From contig JACATO010001068.1 of the NCBI GenBank assembly GCA_018389105.1, positions 234,528-298,527 on the forward strand: a stretch of 64,000 nt of DNA. The letters run 5' to 3'. Position 1 is the stretch's first letter. Each line of letters starts with the position of its first letter. Origin of the DNA: Nautilus pompilius (lineage: Eukaryota; Mollusca; Cephalopoda; Nautilida; Nautilidae). This document shows, piece by piece, positions 14,001-26,000 of the stretch. The notes beneath the pieces are model-generated. The model worked only from the letters and a program-made list of their open reading frames with translations. It ran no database searches and had not been told where the DNA came from. A program made the translations under genes and the position numbers.

Positions 14001-17000
14001 ACCTTTATGTTTTTTTAAATGCGGAATCAAACTCCTTTGCCCACCAGCTCATTATGGCACGGTCTCCACTCCGCTTTAGTTGCACTGCAGATAATTAATA
14101 ACCAATTGCCAGAAATCCCATTTTTCTGTAAGAAAACAAGTGGTTTTCACCGATCCAACTGTGTGGTGTTCCTTAACCAAGTCGCCTGTCTCTTTCAGTC
14201 ACTCATGTACCAAAAGGTGATAGATTCCCAACACAGGAACAATTTGGTTAATGAACTCATGATGTATCATATGAAGGTAACTGCTGTTGTCCTGTCTCTG
14301 TTGTCGTGTGCGTGCATGCCACTGTAGCCTATTTCTGTTTCAGAGTCTGATGTACCACAACTTGCGAATCTCTCGGCAGCGTTCGAAATTATCCAACGAG
14401 CTTATGACTTATCACATGAAGGTTAGCAATCATTTTCCTGTTTTTACAGACCCTGTGATGGCCTGAGCACTCAAAGAGAAATACCTCGTAATATTTAAAA
14501 CATAAAGAATCAATGATGATCTGCTGGTGTTCCATATATAAAAACATTTTTACTTTCCCACATCATTTTAAAGAGAATTTTAATAAATAATTCTAATTCT
14601 TTATGCTTATCCAACATGTACGGGCAGGCAACAGCAAACTCTCTTTTGAAGGAGTCCTTGAAACAAGTTGTATGTCATATTTGTGCACAATGTAGTATTA
14701 ATTTATATATGTTAGAAATGTGTGGCCCTTAGTGTTTCCTTTAAAGAATTGTTTACAAATTATAGCTATTATGGGAAATAGAAGTTTTAAAAGCCTCATG
14801 TTATATGAAAAAAAAATTTACAAAGCATTATGGGATATGAAAAAAATTACAAAGCATTATGGGATATGAAAAAAAATTACAAAGCATTATGGGATATGAA
14901 AAAAATTACAAAGCATTATGGAAGGTTAGTTATGAAAAGGAAGATAGAAGAGCTTATGGGAAATTTAGTTAAATGAGTTTAACTGTTTTGGTAAAGAAAA
15001 CGAAAGGTGTTAATCAATGAGTACATTCTGTAAATTATTCTTGTTTAGACACCAAACCTGGACTGGAGAAAACTTCGTGTCTATTGAGTCTTTGAAGCTA
15101 GGTTAACTTTATCTGTATATGGCATTTACTGGTGTTTACTGATAAAGACAGACTTTATATGTTTTTACCAAAAAAGATGTGTTCCCTCCATTGCTGAGCT
15201 GTTTGTAGTGTTTAAAATCAGTCAAGTGTTTGTATTTTCTCAGAAGGATTGTGATAAATATGCAGTCGACTCTAATTTATTTAGATAAAACTCCGATAAA
15301 TAAGTTTATGTTGCATGTCTTACCTTGATGTTATGAATAGTAGTTTTGGATCCGCTAGGTAACAGCAACCACAACTGTCTGAAATGTGATTCGGAAATAT
15401 CATCTGTAAAGAAACAGCGCAGGGTAATTCATTCACTACTCACAAAAGGCTGCAGTAAATTTCTTTCAAAAAGACGGTTTGGTAAACTTTCAAAAATGGA
15501 GAAGGCCGACCAGGAGGCTAATGCATGACAATTTACTTTGAAACAAACAAAAATTACATAGAAAATGAGCAGATATCTTCCAAAATTATTTAATGGGTTT
15601 GCACTGGAGGAGTTAAAAATGCAAAATTTAATTCTGCAGGCACCAAGTGGTAATGTTCCAGTCGTATTCGGCTGGATTTAGTTGCGTACTTCCCTGGCAT
15701 GGTTTCTTTTTTCTCTACTTCACCCTTGCTGGCCCCTACATTCATGGTGCAGGCGGGACTTTCATACAATAGCCATTGCAGAAAATGGGGTTAGAAATAA
15801 ATTGAAGCCAATTCAAATCTGATTAAAATGCAGGTCCTGGGAATATTAGAAGAAACCTTGGCGTCTGTCTGTTCCCAAACTCTTTCACATTGTAATGATG
15901 GAAGTTTGCAGTAGATGTCTTACCAACTTTGAAGTTTACTCCAAAGTTCCGTTCAGACGCTTTATCGGGTAGATGCGGGAATTTTGAATTAACTGCCAAT
16001 GGGGCACAACCTGGCGACTCCGTTTCTGTAAAACCGGGGTTCCAATATCCTTGTAGTTTGTAGAAAAAACTCATTGCATAGTTATATAATAGCTCTTAAA
16101 ATACCCTTTTTTTAAAGGAAATATTGATTCCTTTCATTTTAAGTGTGAGTGCATCTTTAAAAAAAAAAGCGAAAGCCCGCTATTTAAATGTTTCTCTTCT
16201 ACGCGAGTCTTAAAATGAAAGTCCAGGACTGGTGATGAAATACTGGCAAAGAATGGAAAGGAAGAAAAATGGATTAATTGGATGTTGTTCATGATCTGCT
16301 TTCTGTGGCTTCTTTGTTTGTTTGTTATATCGCATGATTTGGAGTTTTCTATCAATATGCAGGAAAACCCACGTTCCCCTCAGACTAACTTGTAAGGGTT
16401 AACGTTTTGGAACAGATTTCAGGCAACATTTTTTTTTTTGTTTTCTTTTGCCAGTTTTAATTTTCTAATGGACAAATGTAGTGCTGTGCTCCTTCACCAG
16501 AGTTGTCTACCTTGTAGACAGCGGTGTACACCAGAGTTGTCTACCTTGTAGACAGCGGTGTACACCAACAGTCGCAGCAGACTGAATGGAGCAATATAAT
16601 GCAAAGATTAATTAGCTCTGCTCAGGGAGACTGTTATATTTTATTAACATAGTAAAACTGTATCATTGTGGAGTGTAAATTATCATCAATTTTAATAATA
16701 ATTAGACACAAGGATATTGTTTGGTTTTCATAAATTCAGGACTATTCTCTTTTAAAGCGCCATGTGTGTGTGTTTGTCTAATATTAATTTTTCTGCTGTG
16801 GGATTTGTTTATGTTGTGCAGGTATGCAGAGGTATTGTGAGAGAGATAAGACAGGTATTTTAGGCTTCTCCCATCACTTTATTGTTGGTAACAGATCTGT
16901 GTTTCGACCATCATTCCCTAATGCTATCATCAGGATTAGTCCTTAGAAAGACCTCTCTGTACAGAATATCACTATCAATCCCATTTGGAGCTGATATTGG

Positions 17001-20000
17001 TGTAGACTCAGCTGTGAGTTCAGAACCAGCTTGTGCTGCTGTAAAAGGTATCAGCTCATCCTCAGGACCAACTCTGATGATGATGGCAATAGAGAATTAT
17101 GTTTCCAAATAAGTTAATCTGATTTTATTACTCATAATAACATCCAGAACAATATCTCTCTCTACATCCATAAATAAGACATCAGAAAACTCTGCATTGT
17201 GGATTTGTTTGTTTTGTTTTTTTTTAAAATTTTCTTGATAGGTGTCTCCCGAGGAGGTAGAACGGTTGCTAGAACAAGAGATGACACCATCTAGATTTCT
17301 CATGGTCTACACTCATGATCTAGACAAATTCAGCTTCTCTCCTCGCTCTTTACTTGATTCGGATACAACAGAGGTGAGTTCTTCAATCCTTGGCACGTTA
17401 TCCTAATGCTCAGAAGTCTTTAGTGGCTTATCTTTGTACTTGAATCCAGTGTTACCTCAAACTTTGTGGTTGATGGATAATTGGAGAGCCATATGAGTGG
17501 ATGGAATCTCTTGACTTTACCTGGTGATGGGAGATTTGAGAGAGATTTTTTAAATGATTAAGGGTTTTGAATATGGGGCCAGTAACAAATTCTTTGGATT
17601 ATCTACAGTTACCACTGTTGGTCACTGTGGCTGGAAATTAGCTGAAACTGTAGCACATCTTGGGAGGGGGAGGTGTTGTAATGGTCCTGATGGATTTTTA
17701 GCTTCCTTCCGCTAAACAAATACTAAATTGAATTAAATCAACTGTTCTGTGTTTTAATTATTTCATGGGTGAATCAGCAATCATGGCTGCCAGTGTATTC
17801 TAGAGCGATATGGTAGCCCAGAGGTCAGCTTGAATCCTGGTCAGGACACACTGCAGTTTTCTCCCACATCTGAAGATGAAGGACTCTAATAGGGATTTTC
17901 CTGTTCTTTTAGCCTCAGTTAGGTAACAGTGGAAGAGGACTTTAGTTCCAGTCCTTGTGAGTGAAGTTTCTTTGCCATCAGGGTATTGTTAGTAGAGTAC
18001 ATTTCCCATTCCTCTGTTTCAGGCCTGCCTCTTCATGTTCAAAGACCTGGGGTTCATAACCAAGTGGCGCATACGAAAAGACACATTGGCCAGGTAACTG
18101 GATACTAAAGTGTCAATTATTTCCCTTCACTCTGGAAAAATGGGATGGATGAGTTACCTGTCAGGCGGAAGGCAATTTGCACCTAAAAGAAAATTCTTAA
18201 TCCATGGTGACAGAGATTCTCTGATGACCATGGAAAGATAAATAATCTTGTGTCGTTAATAATTTGCAGCAGTCTGATGGTTAATGCCCTTTACCCTCAC
18301 CCGGCTCCATCTTTGATACAACTAACAACTAGTTTTTGTGTTTGATTCGCCCGGACTTGGTTCATATGTAACTCATCTGATAGAGCTGGTGGCAGGCTCA
18401 CAGGTAACATTGTGAAGATACACTGGCTAGGAGGATGCCGCACTGATTTTCAAATAGAATATACTTCTTTCTCCTTTTTTTTCCAAAGTAGCTTTAAAAA
18501 GCAGCTTTGGTGAAAGACTGAGACTTTCATCTCGGGGATGATGGAAAACTGCAGCATCTAATGTTGTTTTTTTTTTTTTCCTCTAGGTTTCTGATGATGG
18601 TTAAGAGAGGCTATCGGGACCCGCCATATCACAACTGGGCCCATGCATTTTCTGTAGGCCACTTCTGCTATTTGCTGGAGAAGAACATTCTCTTGCACAA
18701 GTATCTGGAGTAAGTTTGCTTTGTCTCCCCTTTCTTGGTAATTGCGTAATTTTGTCTGTCAGATGTCTCATCATTATTTATTAATCTTTGAAGATTATTC
18801 ACCTGTATTGTACTAACTTCCAAAACTCACCTTGAGAAAATTTAGCCATGAAGCAGCCCAGTGGTCGCATCCACCGTCAACAGGGATTTCTACTTCCTCC
18901 TTCAGTGCAGTTTGTGTGTATGTTGGGGTTAAACAGAACCACACTGTTTATTAAAGGGACAGGAAAACTTTCAAATTACATAAATCCACTCTTCCTTCCA
19001 ACCACCTACGCAGCACCCTTGTATCGATTTGTCAAAAATTAAATTGGGCAGACTGCTCCACGTACTTGCTCTCTTTTATTATTAGATAAAGTGCCGACGA
19101 GTTTTACCGGCGTCCGGCTTGCTTTGGGTCTTCTGAAGGTTCAGCTTTTGAGATCCCCCCCCCCATTAAACAACAACAAACGTGGCGAGTCTTAAACAGC
19201 CGAATTGACTCTTCACAAAACCTTCGGCATGGCAGACTTGGAAGTTTGGTTTGTGCTTTAGTTTCCCAGAATATTGAAGGCTGCTTGTTTATCAAACCAT
19301 TCGCAAAAATAAATTTCTTAGCATTGCTTCCATACCACCAGCACAGTAAGAACGAACACCAAGGCTGCACAGCATGCTATGCACAAGGCCTAACGAAACC
19401 TTCATGCGAGGAAGCAGAACCTAACGCTGGAATACGTAAACTTTGAGCAGAATCCAGTCGCACCTTACATAATTATGGCAGACCATCCAGGTCAGTTTAA
19501 GCATGGAAAAAGTCAACATATGAAAATAAATACATAGGTAGAATTTTCTGGTTATTAAGCAATAAAAAGGGGGGTTAACTCTACCAAACCAAAGTGGACT
19601 GACATCGTCAAAACCAACGTTTTCAGTTAGTCCCACTGTGGTCAGCGCAGACAGATTTTTCTGTGAGCAGATGAACTTTTAACAGTTAGATTTCCAGGGG
19701 TTTTTTCCTTCCTTTCTATGTAAACAATTTCCACACGGAAGTATAAAATAGTGGAGAGTGTTAATTTAATCACGAAGCAGCTAACTCCGCCACGGTGGGG
19801 AAAGCAGACTGGGCCGGCTGGTATCGTGCGTTTATTAGCGTGTTCGGGTATTCACACAGTATACTGTATTTGTTTATTTCTGTGACCATTTACTTATTAA
19901 ATATTTATTTTCAGTGACATAGAAATCTTTGCTTTGTTTGTGTCCTGCTTGTGTCACGATATAGACCACAGAGGAACAAACAATTCATTCCAAGTTGCCT

Positions 20001-23000
20001 CGGTAAGTAAAAACATGCCTACAGCATTGTACTGAATCGTAATTTATTGCAGGAAAACACACAATGATGCCCAGTCGCCATGCATACGCACAAACACATA
20101 GCCGAGGTGCGTTATTCCACTAATAAGGGGAGACGTGACAGCTGCTCTGGTTTTTAGCCGGCTTACAAGTATTGAAAGCCGTTAGTTCTCGAAGTCTAAT
20201 GTGCTGAGAGGCTTTTCCAAAAGCAAGATGTGTAATGATAGATTTAGTCGTCTTTGTTTGAAAATGTGTCCAATTTTCATCTCCATTTTTTAAATTTGGT
20301 TATGGTTAACAAATGGTAAATGATGCTGCTGTATCTTCATCAGTCCAAACCTTGGGCCGGAAGATGTTTTTGTTTGATGATGGTTTTGTAAAAAAAAAAA
20401 AAAAGAATTGGGTGGGAGGTAGAAACTGCAGCATCTCTTCACCCTGTTTTTGTTTTCCACTCAGAACTCTGACAGGAGAGTTCCTTGTTATTTTCTTTAA
20501 GCTTCAGCCATCTACATCTTCATGGGAGGAAAAAACAAAAACAACTTGTTCGCTTTTCTACCATCTTTTGCTGCAGCGTCCCTTGGTTAAGCTCTTGGCG
20601 ATGCTGATGGCTTTAACCTGTGACACAGAGTGTGATCGAAGGTTTCAGTAGCCTATACCAAAACACGAGTTTGGAAATCTCATTTTTCTTTTAGCAGTAT
20701 GCACCAGAAGATTGAACATCTCTCCTCATCTTCTGAATGCTTGCGTTGTTCATTATTAATATTATTATTACAACACCTTTTTTTAAAAATTTTCATTTTA
20801 GAAATCTGTTTTGGCTGCTTTGTACTGCTCAGAAGGTTCCGTGATGGAGGTACGTACTTTGCCTGTCCACTTGTACTGAAGCAACTGAGTCTGTTAGCAA
20901 CAAGTTTGTTGTTAAAGGACAAAGGCCAACTGTCTGAGTTGTAACTCGCATGTGATTTTATCAGCTCCATGTTGAAAGATTTTTGTCTGAACAGCAGAAC
21001 AACAAAAACTATTTGGTACAAATGCATATAAACTTCATTAGAAATCAGTTATTTCTTATATTCCAGAACTGTAGTATTTATATATGTGTATATCTATTTG
21101 TTCTATGAGTCCATTTGTCCTTTTTAATGTTTTTGACAGTTGTTTATCTTTGGGAAGCGATGACAGCTTTGGTAACTGATTAAAGCTTGCGTATCTCCTG
21201 AATGGAGTCTGTGCGTTTTCACACGTCCTCTACGTTTATTTTGAAAAGGGTCTTGTTTGCACACACCAGCACAGTGTTGACCGATGCCACCTGAGACGGA
21301 CGAGATCACGTGCTTAGTACATCGGACCACCTGCCATTGCACAAAATAGCTAGTACCTTTCTAGTGGATGCTGTCCTAAGTGGTCAACTAGGCTTAATCA
21401 TCGTCACTGCATCTGCAGTAATGTGCTGGTTAAAAAAGAGTCTGAGGGCTTTGCATCCTCTTGCCTCCCATGCAATTCTCTTTAATATGGAGGACTTACT
21501 GAGTTACATGCCGTGCTGTATCTCATGGCGCTGTAAGTCATATGACATTTGTAGGATACAAACAATGCCATGCATGCAGTTTATTGTAACCATAAGTTGT
21601 TCCATTTCTGTGAACATAAAATAAAATATTTAGTATTCTTGGTTAATGCTCTCTCTCTCTCTGTTTATTTTTCCAGAGGCACCACTTTGCTCAATCAATG
21701 TGTATTTTAAATTCAGAAGGTTGTAATATTTTTGAAAATCTTTCCAGCAAGGTGAGTGTATTTACAATTGTGATCCTAAACGATACATCTATTCTCCTTC
21801 TCACACCCATAATTAATTCTAGGACGTAAATCCAAAACTGTCTTCTATGAATGGACAGAAAGAAAAAAAAAACAGAATGTTTCCGAAAACTCACTTTCAC
21901 TTGGCTTCAGCAGCTGCTTCTGGTGATGGAAACTATTTTCCAGTAATATGAACAGTAAATATTTTTTTTTTTTCCTGAAAGTAAATAAAAACAGTGCACC
22001 AAAATAGACAAAAGAAGTTGTGTTATATATTTTTCTTATTTTAAAATTTACGATAATTAAATACCAAAATGTGGATATTCAGTTAAATATTAAAATGTCC
22101 AGCTATGAAAATCTCTCTCCTTAATATTACAAACTCCGTCTATCGCCTGCACCTTATCTATTAAGGTCTGAAAGTGGTTATTGATTTTGGTGTATTTTCA
22201 GCTGATTGTTAGTTAAACTCATAAGCAGTTTATTTTAAGTATGTTAGTTAACTAGAGAGTTAAAATTAAAAGAACTCATATTAATGATATTTTGTGCCGG
22301 CGTTATTGTAATAACTGTTATTTATTTAGTATCAGTGACAGACGCCATCACAACCCACCAGTTGCTCAGGGTCTGCTCTAGCATTTGAAAATGAATTCCT
22401 AAAAAAGATAACAGCTGCTGGTACTGGACGTGAGAATGATTCATTGTGTATTGTAGAACTTATCCAGTGTGGGTTTGTTGAGGATCCTTCTGCTCATCTT
22501 CTTTTCTTTCAGGACTATCAGACCATACTTGATTTAATGCGGGAAATAATTCTTGCAACTGACCTAGCTCATCATCTGCGAATACTCAAGTCACTCGAAA
22601 AGATGGTAACAGGCAAGTTCTTATTTTACACATGGAATATGTCTAGTCATTTGAGATGCCTTATTATAGTAATGCCATTGTAACCTCTACTGATAATACG
22701 GTATTTCTGTAGCATAGCTTATGATGAATCTGTAGTGTACCATTGTATTGCTATAGCAACCTATATCTACAGTGTAATTTTATATTGCTATAGTAACATG
22801 TAGTGTAGAGACTAAGTATAAAATGCCTTTTCACTTTTCTATTCTTTTGGAAGAGGGCTGAGCCTGAATTGCATGCTCTAGATGGGGTCTACACAAGCTT
22901 CTAAAAAGGGAACAGGAAGGAATGTCCATTTTCATAGTTTTGTTGTTGAGTCCCTCAGATTCTCTTAGTTTCACCTGATTGCACTGCTTATCGCATCTGG

Positions 23001-26000
23001 GTTACACTGAATAGCCTCATCCTCCTCCTCCTCCTCCTCCACCACCTCACAGGCACATTCTTTTACTTACTCCACTGTACTCCATTTTCTCTCAGCACAG
23101 TTCTTGTTATGCATTTTGCTAACTGTAAGACCCAGCGAAATCCCTTATTTTGCAGAAGGGTACGACAAGACGAGCACGAGTCACCGTAAGCTTCTGAGAA
23201 GTCTGCTGATGACGTCGTGTGATCTCTCCGACCAGACAAAGGATTGGAACGTTGCCAAACATATTGCGGTGAGTGGCAGTGATGAGAGATAGATAAGAGG
23301 AAAGGACGGTGGGCCTTGGGGCTGCTAGCAAATGTGTGTTGACAGAAACAGGTTTTCATTATCTCTGTACTATACACTGAAATACCCTAACTGTAACAGG
23401 AAAGCTATTCTGCAGTGGATATTAGATTATTTTTCATTGGACGAAAGTGATCTGGGTTTTAAAAAAACAGATTTCTTATTCAACAAAGGTCACATGTAAA
23501 ATTTCAATTCTCAGACTCTTTCTCACATGTTAATGAGCCCAGCATGGCGTTGGTTATTTTCTAATAAATAAATACACAGCAGGTTTAAAAGAATATATAC
23601 AGTTAAACATAAACCTCGATTATCCGAACAAGACAGGCAGGGAACATTCTGTTCGGATAACTGATCTGATCGTAAACAAAGGAAGCCATACTGAACATAA
23701 TTACGTAAAAAAGCACGGTTACAGAGTTTTTATTCCATTCAATTGATAAAATGTGCACAAACACTGGATACTGCTTAGAAATTCATGATATTTTCTCAAA
23801 TAAAATCACGTTATGCTTCGTTTTAAATAACGAAAATATGGAGCTGAAAATTCAAGGAAACCTGGCGTGATTACAAAAGATACCTTTATGTACGTGCACA
23901 GGTAGTTCACCGAGTTCGTCGAAGATGCTAAGTTCATGTAATTCATCGAGGTAAAGGTTGCTCATTTTCTTTTGCAAAGAAAATACCCAGTCGCTGTTGC
24001 TTGAGGTGCTTCTGTTTCTTTGTTTTTGCCAGCGATAACATTTGACAACGACGCACCAACTTAACGGGGTCGACTTTGTCTTGTGCTTCATTCGGCTCCA
24101 TGAAAAAAGTCACAAACCATCGACAGCTTCGTTGATGGGGACTGGAGGAGGTGTCGGTATCTGATTTCCCTTATCATCCACTAATGCACGTGAAGTGTCA
24201 CTTTGTTTGATAGATCTCTCAATCGCTGGTCCTGCTTTCTCCATGTCGGACACTGTTGCTTTTCCAATGTTGTACTTCTGTGCAATCATTGATGCATTTA
24301 CACCACGATCCAGACGCTGTAAAATCTCGCTTTTCTGTTCGATTGTCAGTGGTGTTCGCGTTCCCTTCACAGACATGGCAACAGCGACAAACTCGATCAC
24401 TTGTGACAGATACGTTCTCGGAACAAAGTCGCAGAGCAGTGCTGTTACAGCCACCTGCCGCCCGCCCTGTTGCCTCACAGGCCTCTGCAGTAACTCACAT
24501 TGGCACCGCCGGTCACCCACCCGTGGGGGATTGCTGTCGCTCTGCCACCATAATGGAAGCGTGGACAATACACGCTGGTGATGGGAGCTGGTACTCGAAC
24601 TGTTATCGCAGAAGGACTGATGCGATCAAGGCGGACGCACTCCAGCCAGCTTGGCTCTAGGCCAACAACTTTGGCCCCAACACTATAATAAACATACGTG
24701 GACACACTTTCTTTTTAATATTCATTTTGTAAACAGGTAATGCAAGGTATTTACACCTCAATGAATAAAGACATTAAAACAAAGATTGAAAGAAATAAAT
24801 CGATTTATTAAACAATAATAATTATAGCATGTTTCTAATGTTCTTGAGTTCAGATAACACACAGTATGCCTAATTAAATACTCACTCACAGGATCTTGAG
24901 ATCTTGTTCGGATAACCGAGGTTTGACTGTATATATTGCGTATATGTACATATTGTCTGTTCCAATATATGGAGTTAATTCCACTACAAAAATATTAGCA
25001 CTGATTTGTGACAACTTTCAGACTATAAAATTAATTGTAACCCTTTCCCTGCAGATTCTAAATACAATTTTGACCAAGAAGTGTGCAGTGGTCATTTGTC
25101 GGCCATCTGAAGGATTAATGACTTCAGTGGCTGAAAATGGAGATGATATGAAAAAGAGAGAGAAGAAAAAAATTAAAATGAAGTAAAACATGTCCGTTGT
25201 TAGATATTTGCAGACAATATTTAAAATAACTTATCCTTCAACAACAATTTAATTTTTAAAATGTGTATGTGTATTTCAGGGACTTATTTACCAGGAGTTC
25301 TTCTCCCAGGGAGACCTAGAAAAAGCCCTGGGACAGAAACCCATGGAAATGATGGACAGGGATCGGGCAAAGATCCCCGAGCTTCAGATCAGCTTTCTTG
25401 ACAACATTGCTTTGCCAGTATTCAGGTGTGTGTGTGTTTTCTTCCTCAGTTGTAAACCACAGTCATCCTCGACTGGTTTGCTGGCTTCCATGGGTGAAGA
25501 ATTCAGTCAAGAAATCTCAAGTCACACATCATAAGGTTTGCGTTGTAGGTTGATTGAGCTGGTGTGCAGATGAAGGCGATAGAAAATGCACCAGGTGGCA
25601 TCATCGCATGCTTACCTCACACCTATTAGCTACTACTATAGGACATACACGTGACCATTATTTTCTTCTTTTTGATCAGTTTATTGAATTGGTTGATTAT
25701 AAGCATCATATCTCAAAACTTTTATTTTTTCTATTATAGTAAAATTATTGCTTAATTGTCATATTTCTTAATCACATGATCCATTTATTTGCAGGGGATT
25801 TTTTGAAGATGCTAATGAGGGTAGTCTGTGATTTAGTTTCAGTAGGTTAGCGGTGCCCTTTCTAGAAATGAAAAGAAAAACTTGTGAAGATAAGACTTCT
25901 TTTTACCCATCTGTTGTCTGCATGAATTCTTTTCCTTGTTTGGATTTGGAATTTTATCACCATGAGCAAGAGGAAACACAACATGCCCCTCTACTTTCTC

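Larger units (their letters stand above)
14422..17241. other. PDE2A intron downstream of the duplicated exon
   Basis: This 2.8-kb intron holds a 29-30 bp tandem repeat (14793-14935) and a 34-bp direct duplication with an internal hairpin (16496-16563). The rest is AT-rich DNA with no recognised gene. Short open frames at 15346-15528 and 15823-16074 match nothing I know. Confidence 0.7.

Noticed and set aside
15250-15310. TIR-like sequence CAGTCGACTCTAATTTATTT that resembles the end of a pogo element
   Set aside because: No matching inverted partner or transposase piece was found within 2 kb; the local TTATTTA/TAAATAA symmetry is expected in AT-rich DNA.
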